Position numbers and translations under genes: made by a program
The notes under the pieces: generated by a model
Database searches by the model: none
Told to the model about the DNA's origin: nothing
Seen by the model: the letters and a program-made list of their open reading frames with translations, nothing else
From: Streptomyces deccanensis
GTDB taxonomy: Bacteria; Actinomycetota; Actinomycetes; Streptomycetales; Streptomycetaceae
DNA length: 64,000 nt
Direction of reading: 5' to 3'
Assembly (NCBI RefSeq): GCF_022385335.1
Contig: NZ_CP092431.1
Span: 8,308,001 to 8,372,000, forward strand
Part shown: positions 53,969-62,587 of the stretch, one piece after another
Layout: each line of letters begins with the position of its first letter
How positions within the stretch are numbered: the stretch's first letter is position 1

Positions 53969-56212
53969 TCACAGCACCTTGTCCAAGGTGATCGGTAGGT
54001 CCCGTACGCGCCGACCGGTGGCGTGGAAGACGGCGTTCGCGATCGCTGCCGCCACCCCGGTCGTGCCGACCTCGCCCAGCCCGATGATTCCCAGGGGCAT
54101 CGTCCTGTCCGGTTCGTCGAGCCAGTCGACGTCGATCGGGGGGATGTCGGCGTGGACGGGAACGTAGTAGGAGTCGAGTCCGGCGCTCATGGTGCGCCCG
54201 TTGCGGGGATCGATCAGGCTCTGCTCCGACAGCGCCATGCCGATGCCCATGACCACGGCCCCGCGAAGCTGGCTGGCGGCGGTCTTGGGGTTGATGATGT
54301 GGCCGACGTCGAACATGCCGAGCCAGCGCGAGATCCGCAGTTCGCCGGTGTCGGCGTTCACCCGCACCTCACAGAACTGCGCGCCGCGGGCGGCCTTGGA
54401 CCGGCGCTGGTCCTTCAGGAAGGTGGACAGGAAGCGCCCCTGACTCCGCAGCTCGCCCAGCCGGGTCGCCGACCCTACCGAGGCCTCGAGGAACGGGGTG
54501 CCCGCCGCGCGCAGGGCGGCCGCCGGTTCCTGACCAGTCGTGCCCGTACGCCGGGCCAGCGCAGTGATCTTGCGGGTCAGCTCGGCGCACGCGGCGAGGA
54601 CGCTGGTGGCCACGGTCGCCGTCTGGTTGGAGTTGCCTGCCATCGGACCGGACGGCAGGGCCGAGTCTCCGTACTCGACCCGGACCTTCTCGTAGTCGAT
54701 GCCGAGCGCGTCCGCGGCGATCTGTGCCTGGACGGTCGCGGCGCCCATGCCCATCTCGTGGAAACCGCACTGCACGAGCGCGCTGCCGTCGTCGCTCAGC
54801 CGTACCTTGACGTCGGCGACCAGGCGCAGGACCGGGTGGAAGGCGGCGGCCGTGCCCATCCCGACGAGCCACTCGCCGTCCCGCATGGAGCGGGGTTCGG
54901 GGTCGCGGTCCGCCCAGCCGAAGCGTTCGGCACCCCTCTCGAAGGCTTCCCGCTGCATGCGCTGGGAGAACTTCTTGCCCTTGGTCGGGTCGGTCTCGGG
55001 TTCGTTGCGCATCCGTAGGGCGATCGGGTCCATGGACAGCTCGTAGGCGAGTTCGTCCATGGCTGATTCCAGCGCGAAGGTGCCGATCGCCTCGCCGGGG
55101 GCGCGCAGCCAGGTGTTCGGCATCAGATCCATTACGGCGTGGTCCTGCCGGGTCAGCATGTTCTGGGCGCCGTAGAGGTGCCGCGCCGGTGAGCCGGTCG
55201 GCTCGAACTGGCCCCCGGTCGAGCCGATGCGGGTGATGCTGTCCTGGATCAGCGAGGTGAGCCGGCCGTCGCGGGTCGCGCCGAGCGCGATGCGGTTGGT
55301 CGAGGCGGTACGCCCGCCGGTGGCGCGGTTGACGGCCGTGCGGGTCAGCGCCAGGCGCACGGGCCGCCCGACGGCCTTGGCCGCCATCGCCGCGATGACC
55401 GTGCCGGGCCAGACGGCGAACTTCCCGCCGAAGCCGCCTCCCAGGAACTCGGCATGGACGCGGACGTGGGACGCCGGCACACCGAACCGCCAGGCCAGGT
55501 AGCGGCGGCTCTGGGTGATGGACTGGGTGGTGTCGTGCACGGTGAGATGGTCACCGTCCCAGACGGCGACCGTCGCGTGCGGCTCGATCGCGTTGTGCTG
55601 CAGGCCTGGCGTGGTGTAGCGCAGGTCGACCGAGACTTCCGCGGCGGCCAGCGCTGCCTCGGCGTCACCCTTCTTCGCCACCCCGGCGAAGGTGAGGTCG
55701 CCCTTGGCCGGGGTGGCGTCGTTCTGCTCGGTGGCGAAGTCCACCCGCGCGGGCAGCCTGTCGTAGGTCGCTTCGACGAGTGGGGCGGCCTCGTTCGCGG
55801 CGGCCGAGGTCGTGGCGATCACCACGGCGATCGGCTGGCCGTCCCAGAAGACCTGGTCGGTGTTGAGATAGTCGACGTCGGTTCCCGAGACGTCGGGTCC
55901 CAGGTCCCGCACGATGTTGGGTTTCCGAGGTGGTTTGATCCTCGGCGCGTTGAGGTGGGTGAGAACCGCCACGACGCCGGGGACCGCGGCCGCGGCGGCC
56001 GTGTCGATGTGGGTGATCGTGCCGCGGGCGATGGTGGCATGCACCAGCGTGGCGTATGTGAGATCCGGGTAGCGGTGCTCTGCGGAGAACCGCGCCGTGC
56101 CGGTCGCCTTCGCTCGGCCGTCCCGGCGGTCGACGGGGTGGCCGACCGCACCACCGACGGGCACGGACGCGTCCGTGCCGGGGGCGATGTGGGTCTTGGC
56201 GGGGGTGGTCAC
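53969..56212 (-). CDS. Molybdopterin-binding subunit, PaoC-like aldehyde oxidase
   Basis: The 747-residue large subunit starts at a GTG overlapping the stop of the FAD subunit (GTGA). Features include the N-terminal GHPVDRRDGRAKATGTARFS, the cofactor-binding GGGFGGKFAVWPGTV, TWLRAPGEAIGTFALE, and the active-site Glu near GIIGLGEVGTTGVAAAIANA close to the end. The size matches the YagR/PaoC subunit of E. coli and not large fused xanthine dehydrogenases. It binds the Mo cofactor and oxidises aldehydes. Confidence 0.9.
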   Translation of the reverse strand: MTTPAKTHIAPGTDASVPVGGAVGHPVDRRDGRAKATGTARFSAEHRYPDLTYATLVHATIARGTITHIDTAAAAAVPGVVAVLTHLNAPRIKPPRKPNIVRDLGPDVSGTDVDYLNTDQVFWDGQPIAVVIATTSAAANEAAPLVEATYDRLPARVDFATEQNDATPAKGDLTFAGVAKKGDAEAALAAAEVSVDLRYTTPGLQHNAIEPHATVAVWDGDHLTVHDTTQSITQSRRYLAWRFGVPASHVRVHAEFLGGGFGGKFAVWPGTVIAAMAAKAVGRPVRLALTRTAVNRATGGRTASTNRIALGATRDGRLTSLIQDSITRIGSTGGQFEPTGSPARHLYGAQNMLTRQDHAVMDLMPNTWLRAPGEAIGTFALESAMDELAYELSMDPIALRMRNEPETDPTKGKKFSQRMQREAFERGAERFGWADRDPEPRSMRDGEWLVGMGTAAAFHPVLRLVADVKVRLSDDGSALVQCGFHEMGMGAATVQAQIAADALGIDYEKVRVEYGDSALPSGPMAGNSNQTATVATSVLAACAELTRKITALARRTGTTGQEPAAALRAAGTPFLEASVGSATRLGELRSQGRFLSTFLKDQRRSKAARGAQFCEVRVNADTGELRISRWLGMFDVGHIINPKTAASQLRGAVVMGIGMALSEQSLIDPRNGRTMSAGLDSYYVPVHADIPPIDVDWLDEPDRTMPLGIIGLGEVGTTGVAAAIANAVFHATGRRVRDLPITLDKVL

Positions 56213-57207
56213 GATGCGCTCCGATCCGTGGTGAGTTTGCGGAGCACGGCCACGACCGTCCGCTGGGCCAGGTCGATCTTGAACGCGTTCCCGGACAGCG
56301 GTAGAGCGGGGGCGAGTTCGGCGGCGGCGGCCCGGGCGAAGCTCTCGTCGGTCGCTTCGGCGCCGAGCAGCAGCTCTTCCGCGATCCGTGCCCGCCACGG
56401 CTTGGTGGCGACGCCGCCGAGCGCCAGTCGGATCTCCGCGATGCGGCCGTCGGCGGCGACCTGGAGCGCGGCGGCGACCGAGACGAGGGCGAAGGCGTAC
56501 GACGCCCGGTCACGTACCTTGCGGTAGTGCGACCGGGCGGCGATCGGGAGCGGCGGAAGCACGATCGCGGTGATGAGCTCGTCGGGTGCGAGCTCGGACT
56601 CCAGGTGCGGTGTCGTGCCCGGTAGGCGGTGGAACTCGGTCAGCGCGATGCGCCGGGCGCCGCGGCTGCTGCGGACCTCCACGACGGCGTCGATCGCGGC
56701 CAGCGCCACGGCCATGTCCGAGGGATGGGTGGCGACGCAGTCGTCGCTCGTGCCGAGCACCGCGTTGCCACGGTTGAAGCCCTCGCGGGCCGAGCAGCCG
56801 GCGCCGGGCTCACGTTTGTTGCATGCCGAGGCCTCGTCGTAGAAGTAGAGGCAGCGGGTGCGCTGCAGGAGGTTTCCGCCGACCGTGGCCATGTTGCGGA
56901 TCTGTCCGGTGGCCCCCAGCAGGATGGCCTGGGAGAGGAACGGATAGCGACTGCGCACGACCGGGTGGGCGGCCAGGGCGCTGTTGCGTACGAGGGCACC
57001 GATCCGCAGCCCTCCGTCGGGGAGTTCCTCGATGCCGTCGAGCGGCAGCCGGGTGATGTCGATGAGCGTCTCGGGCGCCTCGATGCCTTCACGCATGAGG
57101 TCGACGAGGTTGGTGCCGCCGCCGAGGAACTTGGCGCCGGGTTCGGCGGTGATGCGCTGCAGGGCGGCGTCGACGTCCTGGGCGCTGAGGTAGCTGAATG
57201 TCTTCAT
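56209..57207 (-). CDS. FAD-binding subunit, PaoB-like, with an iron-sulfur insert
   Basis: The 332-residue protein starts MKTFSYLSAQDVDAALQRI and has the FAD motifs KFLGGGTNLVDLM and TVGGNLLQRTRC. The segment RTRCLYFYDEASACNKREPG, followed by AGCSAREGFNRG and SDDCVATHPSDMAVALAA, carries the four cysteines that bind a [4Fe-4S] cluster in E. coli PaoB (YagS). It overlaps its neighbours at both ends by four bases (ATGA and GTGA). Confidence 0.9.
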   Translation of the reverse strand: MKTFSYLSAQDVDAALQRITAEPGAKFLGGGTNLVDLMREGIEAPETLIDITRLPLDGIEELPDGGLRIGALVRNSALAAHPVVRSRYPFLSQAILLGATGQIRNMATVGGNLLQRTRCLYFYDEASACNKREPGAGCSAREGFNRGNAVLGTSDDCVATHPSDMAVALAAIDAVVEVRSSRGARRIALTEFHRLPGTTPHLESELAPDELITAIVLPPLPIAARSHYRKVRDRASYAFALVSVAAALQVAADGRIAEIRLALGGVATKPWRARIAEELLLGAEATDESFARAAAAELAPALPLSGNAFKIDLAQRTVVAVLRKLTTDRSAS

Positions 57208-57695
57208 GACGCGACTTCCTGGATTGCCTCGGCGATGCCGTTGTAGGCCCCGCAGCGGCACAGGTTGCCGCTCATCCGCTCGCGTATCTCCGCGGGCGTC
57301 AGTGTTTCGGCGGTGAGCCCCTCGGTGACAGCGCTCGGTGCGCCGGCGGCGTATTCGCTCATCATCCCGACCGCCGAGCAGATCTGGCCCGGTGTGCAGT
57401 ATCCGCACTGCAGGCCGTCGTGGCGGACGAAGGCTTCTTGCAGTGGATGGCTGACGCCCTCGATCGTGGTGATCTCTTTTCCTTCGTACTGCACCGCCAG
57501 CGCCAGGCAGGAGACGATGCGCGCACCGTCGACCAGCAGCGTGCAGGCGCCGCAGGCTCCCTGGTCACAGCCCTTCTTGGTGCCGGTGAGCCACAGGTGC
57601 TCACGGAGCACGTCGAGCAGGCTGACCTGCGGCGCGACGTCCGCGATGTGGTCTTCGCCGTTGATCCGCAGTCGCAGCTCGGGCAATGGGGTCAC
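57204..57695 (-). CDS. Two [2Fe-2S] cluster subunit, PaoA-like
   Basis: It is the electron-transfer small subunit. The ferredoxin-type cluster is KKGCDQGACGACTLLVDG with an upstream Cys in the same loop; the second cluster is GLQCGYCTPGQICSAVG and SGNLCRCGAYNGI. The GTG at 57695 (VTPLPELRLRINGEDH) fits the family start, giving 163 residues; there is no good ribosome site, and the frame is open to 57824. It is first in the operon and follows a consensus promoter at 57796-57824. There is no Tat signal, so the enzyme is probably cytoplasmic, unlike the periplasmic E. coli enzyme. Confidence 0.9.
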   Translation of the reverse strand: MTPLPELRLRINGEDHIADVAPQVSLLDVLREHLWLTGTKKGCDQGACGACTLLVDGARIVSCLALAVQYEGKEITTIEGVSHPLQEAFVRHDGLQCGYCTPGQICSAVGMMSEYAAGAPSAVTEGLTAETLTPAEIRERMSGNLCRCGAYNGIAEAIQEVAS

Positions 57696-57795
57696 GTCCT
57701 TGGAGGTGAGGATCGATGGCCGACAGCGGGGGGCGCCAGCCCTTGGGTGCCGTTGCGACGCAGGGTCTACGAAGCGGCCACGCCAGTGCTTGACG

Positions 57796-57824
57796 ATTAA
57801 AGGAACCAGCAGTTCCTTTGTCAA
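57796..57824 (-). promoter_or_regulatory. Sigma70-type promoter overlapping a TetR operator
   Basis: On the minus strand TTGACA (57824-57819) is separated by exactly 17 bases from TTTAAT (57801-57796). The spacer and box edges contain the perfect palindrome AAAGGAAC-CAGCA-GTTCCTTT (57799-57819). This places a repressor site across the -35 to -10 region of the oxidase operon, between it and the divergent TetR gene. Confidence 0.82.
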
Positions 57825-57868
57825 TCCCGTGGCTTCCGTGACTCCGGCGGTGTGTCAGTCTTGGAGCC

Positions 57869-58567
57869 ATGTCGACGGAAGAGTCCGCCAACTCGAAACG
57901 GCAACGACCAGCAGGTGTCAGTCCGGGCCGGCCGCCGCAGGCCGCGCTCGCGGCGCGCATGCGCCACCTCATGTCGGTCGCCTGCGACGAGTTCGTCACA
58001 CAGGGGTTCTCCGAGGCCAGGATCTCGCGCATCGCACAGGACGCCGGGGTGTCGAAGAAGACCATCTACGCCCGTTTCCCGACCAAGGACGCACTGCTCG
58101 TCGCCGTGGTCGAGGACCTCGCCGCGCGGACATGCACGGCCATGCTGGACGCCAAGACGACCATGACCGGCGAACCCGAGGAAGTGCTGACCAGGTTCGC
58201 GATGCATATAGCCCGCGACTGGATGACCCCACGCGGAGTGGCCATCTACCGGCTCGTCATCGGCGAGGTCGATCGCCTCCCTCAGCTCGCGGAGATCCCC
58301 AAGACAGCGATGGGGGTGATGCGCTCGACGCTCGAGACATACCTACGCGGGCAGGTCAGGGCCGGCAGGCTGGCGATTCCCGACCCCGAGGTCGCGTGCG
58401 GCCAGTTCAGGATGCTCACCTACGGCGAACTCGGCGAGCGCATGCTGCTCGGCGAGACGATCACCGAAGAGGAGATCGCGGCGACGATCGAGCGCGCGGT
58501 GAAGCTGTTCCTCGACGGCTACGCGGTCGAAAAGCGTGGCGCCGGCGAGGGAGAGCGGAAGTCCTGA
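57869..58567 (+). CDS. TetR-family regulator of the aldehyde oxidase operon
   Basis: The 232-residue protein has a TetR head (CDEFVTQGFSEARISRIAQD, then AGVSKKTIYARFPTKDALLV) and a TetR_C domain of the AefR-like type (EVLTRFAMHIARDWMTPRGV). It is divergent from the Mo enzyme operon. The palindrome at 57799-57819, 50 bases before its start, is the likely operator, so it probably represses both sides. TTGGAG lies before the ATG. Confidence 0.9.
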   Translation: MSTEESANSKRQRPAGVSPGRPPQAALAARMRHLMSVACDEFVTQGFSEARISRIAQDAGVSKKTIYARFPTKDALLVAVVEDLAARTCTAMLDAKTTMTGEPEEVLTRFAMHIARDWMTPRGVAIYRLVIGEVDRLPQLAEIPKTAMGVMRSTLETYLRGQVRAGRLAIPDPEVACGQFRMLTYGELGERMLLGETITEEEIAATIERAVKLFLDGYAVEKRGAGEGERKS

Positions 58568-58631
58568 TCAGCCTCCGTCGAGCCGACAGCCGGGCGGTGG
58601 CTGAGACCCCGCCCGCGCCACCATCTCTGGC

Positions 58632-58708
58632 GCCGGCACGTCACCCGGATCAAGATGCTCAAGCACAAGATGTTCGGCCGGGCCGGCTTCCAGCTACTGC
58701 GAAAGTGA
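58632..58708 (+). pseudogene. C-terminal relic of an ISL3-type transposase
   Basis: The plus strand reads RHVTRIKMLKHKMFGRAGFQ then LLRK and a stop at 58706-58708. This is the characteristic end of ISL3-family transposases (TRIKMLKRQMxGRAGFxLLR). Nothing more of the gene remains. The rest of the gap 58568-59121 shows no gene. Confidence 0.6.
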
Positions 58709-59121
58709 GTCCTGCTCGCAGGTTGCTCTCTTGCGCCGCGCGGTAGATCACGGGCGACACGAGAGAGGAGCCCGCATGGACTCCCGCATCCCGCGGCTGC
58801 GACGCAAGCCGGCACGCACCCCCTGCACGCCCCACCGAAGCCATTCCTTCGGCGAAGAACGACGCTGGTCTCCGACGCGGGTCGGATGAAGTACCCCAGT
58901 TACTGGGATTCGTCGCGTGATGTCGCGTGCCCCAGCCCAGAGCCGCGGCGATGCCTGGGGCAAAGGCGGCTTCGCTCGAAGATCACTTCTTGCCGGGCCT
59001 TCCACGATGCACGCAGCTCAGACGCGGCGCACGTTGAGCCCATGACCCAACGCGCGCTGAAGTGGACGGAATTGGTGCCGTATACCGTTGTCTCGTTACC
59101 CGTCGTTCGTGGAGGCCACCT

Positions 59122-59535
59122 GTGTCAGATGAGTCAGTGGAGACCATGCTCACCCACATTTCGCCAGACGGGGTCGCCTCAGGGAACGGCTATAGCCATG
59201 TGGTTGTGGGCGAAGGCCGACTGGTCGTCATCTCCGGGCAGGTCGCACTGGACGAACAGGGAAATGTGGTCGGGAAAGGCGACGCGGCTACCCAGGCCCG
59301 TCAGGTCTTCGAGAACCTGCGGCGCTGCCTGGCGGCAGGCGGCGCAACGTTCGCCGACGTCGCCAAGTTCACCTACTACGTCACCGACGTCGCCATACTG
59401 CCGGAGGTACGGGCGGCCCGCGACGCGCACATCGACACCGCGCGTCCGCCTGCCAGCACCGCAGTGCAGGTGGCCGCCCTGTACCGGCCGGAGCTCATGC
59501 TGGAGGTGGAAGCCCTCGCCATAATCCCTTGCTGA
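59122..59535 (+). CDS. RidA-family (YjgF) deaminase-like protein
   Basis: The GTG at 59122 has GGAGG seven bases upstream and gives 137 residues. The pattern is standard for RidA: VVISGQVALDEQGNVVGKGD, TQARQVFENLRRCLAAGGAT, VAKFTYYVTDVAILPEVRAA, and the C-terminal RPPASTAVQVAALYRPELMLEVEA where the Arg of RPPASTA binds the substrate acid. RidA proteins hydrolyse reactive enamine/imine intermediates. It is monocistronic. Confidence 0.9.
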   Translation: MSDESVETMLTHISPDGVASGNGYSHVVVGEGRLVVISGQVALDEQGNVVGKGDAATQARQVFENLRRCLAAGGATFADVAKFTYYVTDVAILPEVRAARDAHIDTARPPASTAVQVAALYRPELMLEVEALAIIPC

Positions 59536-59769
59536 CCCGGTGAGGCTGTGGCCGGGCGGTTGGACGGGTTACCACCGCAGGTCAGGGATGGTAACGGGCG
59601 ACATCAAGCGAAGAATCTCAGGAGAGTCGACGCACTGCCGACGTTCCAGCCCGGCCGGCCCCTGTCGCACGGGGCGGCCGCACGGTTGAGGCAGTGGCCA
59701 CGCCGCCCCGGCGGGCGGGCGTGCGCCACCCTCGCGGCCACTCCGCGCGCACCCGTCCGCCGTGCCCGT

Positions 59770-60050
59770 TCAGTGGCTCTGCCCGCGGAAGCGTTCGGGC
59801 CGGATGCCGGACTTGCCGGGGGCGATGACGCCGCGCGGGTCGAGGGCGTCCTTGACGCGCTCGTGGAACTTCAGCAGGGCGCCGTCGCCCCAGTTGTCGC
59901 GGATCAGGAGCCTGGTCAGGTCGAGGGTCTCCTGACGGGAATTCGGGTCGTGGGTGTCGTAGAGGAAGAGGCCGATGTGGTGCATCTCCCGCAGGCCGAT
60001 GGTGAACTGCGCGGCGTAGTCGGTGCCCCACTCGTCGGTGCGCCGGCGAA
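59770..60050 (-). pseudogene. C-terminal relic of a VAO-family flavoprotein oxidase
   Basis: The minus strand reads TDEWGTDYAAQFTIGLREMH, DTHDPNSRQETLDLTRLL and VKDALDPRGVIAPGKSGIRP, then a stop at 59770. IKDALDPxGxxAPGKxGI is the end of 4-cresol dehydrogenase/vanillyl-alcohol oxidase-like enzymes. The N-terminal FAD domain is gone; an AraC relic is fused directly upstream. Confidence 0.75.
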
Positions 60051-60430
60051 CCATCCGAACCGCCGGTCCAGGAAATCGCGTTCGATCCTGAGCCCGAAGG
60101 TCCGGCACGGCCGGTCCCATCCCTGCAACGCGTGCGCCCGGTCCGCGCGGTACACCGCCGCCCGCAGCGGCGAGGCCACCATCCGGTCCTCGCCCGACCA
60201 GGTCAGCACGCTGCCGGTGCAGGCCACGTTGACCTGGTAGGCGGACTCCGGCGCGGTCGCCTCGACCCGGACCTCGGTGTCGTAGGACAGCCACCCCACG
60301 GTGAGCGATCCGACACGGACCGCCTCGAGCCGCAGAGCGAAGCGGCTCCGGTCGCCGAGAACGTCGAGATCATGCGCGTGATACAGATCCGTGCCCACGG
60401 ACCGCGCCTCATCGATGTCGGTGACACACT
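60051..60430 (-). pseudogene. N-terminal relic of an AraC-family regulator
   Basis: The minus strand encodes DLYHAHDLDVLGDRSRFALR, LTVGWLSYDTEVRVEATAPE and VACTGSVLTWSGEDRMVASP, an AraC_binding_2-type sensor domain of about 125 residues. It ends at about 60051 where it joins the flavoprotein relic, with loss of its helix-turn-helix end. The junction marks a deletion between two neighbouring genes. The likely start is near 60430 (VTDIDEARSVGTDL). Confidence 0.65.
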
Positions 60431-60537
60431 GCTCGGCCGCCGCCGTGGCGTACGGCTTTTTATTAGGCCTGCCCGGCGTCAGCCCGAGGTCACGCTCGCG
60501 GGTCGGTCAGCACCTTGTTGGCCAGACCCGAAAAGGA

Positions 60538-61584
60538 TTACGCGTGCCCCGGCGGCACGACCGTCGTCCTGCGGTAGGTGGCGGGGCTGGTCCCGAAGCG
60601 GGACTTGAACGCCCGGGAGAAGTGGGAAGCGTCCTTGAACCCGACGCGCAGCGCGATGCCGCTGATGCTCTGCGCGTCGTGTCCGGCCCCCGACAGCATC
60701 GCGCGGGCGCGGTCGAGTCTCAGGGCGTAGAGCCATGCGCGCGGTGTGGTGTCGGCCTCGCGGAACAGCGCATGCAGATAACGCAGTGAAAAGCCCAGAT
60801 CATGGCTGGCGGCCAGCAGCGTCAGGCCGGGGTCGTGGAGCCGGTCGGCGAGGTGGGCTTTGGCCCGGCGAAGATCACGTCGATGAACGGCCGCACTCGC
60901 TCTCCCTGAGACGTCCGAGCCCAGAGCGTCACACGCGGTGGCCAGGAGATCGAGAAGGTTCCTCATGAAGGACGCGGCCGTCGCCTCACCGAGGTCATGG
61001 CCCTGTTCGGCCAGGGCGCGCAGGACGGGACTGACGAAGGCGCCCGTGCCGCGCGCGGTCCGGAACGGCACGGCGGTGACGTGCTCGGCGACGGCGCAGC
61101 GGGAGGTGAGCATCGCGCGGGGTATCTGAAGGACCACCGAGCGGAACGGGCGATCGAAGCGGAACACGTAGGGGTGGGCACTGTCCACGAGAGCGAAGTC
61201 GCCCGATCCCACCTCGGCGGCGTGGTCGCCTTGCTGGAGCCTGGCCGATCCCTCGGTGAGCAGCGTCAGGAAGAAGTCCTCTCCCGCCGCCCTCCTGACC
61301 AGGTCAGGCGTACGAGCGGCCTCATGCGGATCCGCCCGCATGGTGCTGACCAGCAGCCCGCCCGTCACCTGGGCGACAGCGGATGCGGCGAAGCTGTGCT
61401 TGCCTGGGACGGGGACCGTGTCGGGCAGTGCGGCCGTGCGCATGGCGACGAACGCCGTACGGGTCACCTCGTTCCAGTAGTCCCACGGGTCATGGTCCAG
61501 GCCGAGCGTGGTGAAACGCCGCTCGGCGTCCGCACCGGCGTCGTCGCTGCGCTGTGGTGCCGGAAACGGCGCGCTCCCAGTCAT
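60538..61584 (-). CDS. AraC-family transcriptional regulator
   Basis: The 348-residue protein has an AraC_binding_2 sensor domain (residues 30-220; FFLTLLTEGSARLQQGDHAA, GDFALVDSAHPYVFRFDRPF) and a C-terminal AraC helix-turn-helix pair (LAASHDLGFSLRYLHALFRE, then SISGIALRVGFKDASHFSRA and FKSRFGTSPATYR). It is divergent from the MBL-fold hydrolase gene at 61681 with 96 bases between, so it probably regulates it. Confidence 0.9.
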   Translation of the reverse strand: MTGSAPFPAPQRSDDAGADAERRFTTLGLDHDPWDYWNEVTRTAFVAMRTAALPDTVPVPGKHSFAASAVAQVTGGLLVSTMRADPHEAARTPDLVRRAAGEDFFLTLLTEGSARLQQGDHAAEVGSGDFALVDSAHPYVFRFDRPFRSVVLQIPRAMLTSRCAVAEHVTAVPFRTARGTGAFVSPVLRALAEQGHDLGEATAASFMRNLLDLLATACDALGSDVSGRASAAVHRRDLRRAKAHLADRLHDPGLTLLAASHDLGFSLRYLHALFREADTTPRAWLYALRLDRARAMLSGAGHDAQSISGIALRVGFKDASHFSRAFKSRFGTSPATYRRTTVVPPGHA

Positions 61585-61680
61585 GTCATGGATTCCCAGG
61601 TTTCCTTAGCGTGACCGCACGGCTCAGAGGATGCCACGCAGGGAGTGGCGCGAAAAGGGCCGTTCAGAGAGGAGTGACCG

Positions 61681-62532
61681 ATGATCACCAATATCTTCTC
61701 GGAGCAGCGGAACGGGCTTCGTTTTGATGTGTTCGCGGGTTCGGAGGCGGCTCTGTCGCCGAACTGCGTCCTCATCAGCGGAGAGCACGACGCGATCCTG
61801 ATCGACGTGCAGTTCGTCATCGACGAGGCACGCGAACTCGCCGACCGCGTTCGTGACAGCGGTAAGCAGCTCAAGGCGGCCTTCATCACCCACGCGCACC
61901 CGGACCACTACGGCGGCATGGGCGAGATCGCCTCCGCCTTCCCCGACGCCCGGATCCTGGCCCGGCAGGGCGTCATCGACGGGATCCTGGAGTGGCCGGC
62001 CAAGCGCCTGCACTGGCAGGAAGCATACGGAGACCAGATCCCGGACGAGATGCCGGTGCCCGAGCCGCTGACCGGGGACAGCTATTCCCTGGAGGGGCAC
62101 GCAGTGGTGTTCGTGGACCTCCCGGTGGCCGAGACGGTGCACGCGACCGCCTTCCACGTGCCCGACGCGCAAGCCGTGATCGCCGGGGACCTGCTCAACC
62201 ACCACTCTCACTGCTACATGGCGGACACCAACAACCCCGCGTCCTGGCTCACCGCCCTGGACCAGGTCCAGGCGCTCGGGGAACACCGGATCGTGGTCCC
62301 GGGCCATGGCCCGGTGGGCGGGGAAGAGGTGTTCGACGACACCCGTGCCTGGCTGGAGGACTACCAGGAGGTGGCCAGGCCACGGGTACCCGTCGCCGAC
62401 ATCGCCCGCGAAATGAGCCGCCGACACCCCGACCGTGCCCTGCCCATGCTGCTCTGGCTCACCCGAGGCCCCTCGTTCGGACTCGTCGGACCCAAGGAAC
62501 TCGGAGTGCCGCCGGAGGTGCTCGGAGGCTGA
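61681..62532 (+). CDS. Metallo-beta-lactamase-fold hydrolase
   Basis: The 283-residue protein carries HxHxDH at residues 71-76 (THAHPDHYGGMGEI), the second metal ligand region VIAGDLLNHHSHCYM with Asp, and VVPGHGPVGGEE with the last His. It is a glyoxalase II-like hydrolase without a signal peptide. The GAGAGGAG leader gives good translation. It is a paralog of the truncated gene at 63706. AraC genes flank it on both sides. Confidence 0.88.
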   Translation: MITNIFSEQRNGLRFDVFAGSEAALSPNCVLISGEHDAILIDVQFVIDEARELADRVRDSGKQLKAAFITHAHPDHYGGMGEIASAFPDARILARQGVIDGILEWPAKRLHWQEAYGDQIPDEMPVPEPLTGDSYSLEGHAVVFVDLPVAETVHATAFHVPDAQAVIAGDLLNHHSHCYMADTNNPASWLTALDQVQALGEHRIVVPGHGPVGGEEVFDDTRAWLEDYQEVARPRVPVADIAREMSRRHPDRALPMLLWLTRGPSFGLVGPKELGVPPEVLGG

Positions 62533-62587
62533 GGCCGAGGCACCCCACCTTGCAGCCCCTCGCCTTGCACAGCAGTGGCGTGAGCGG

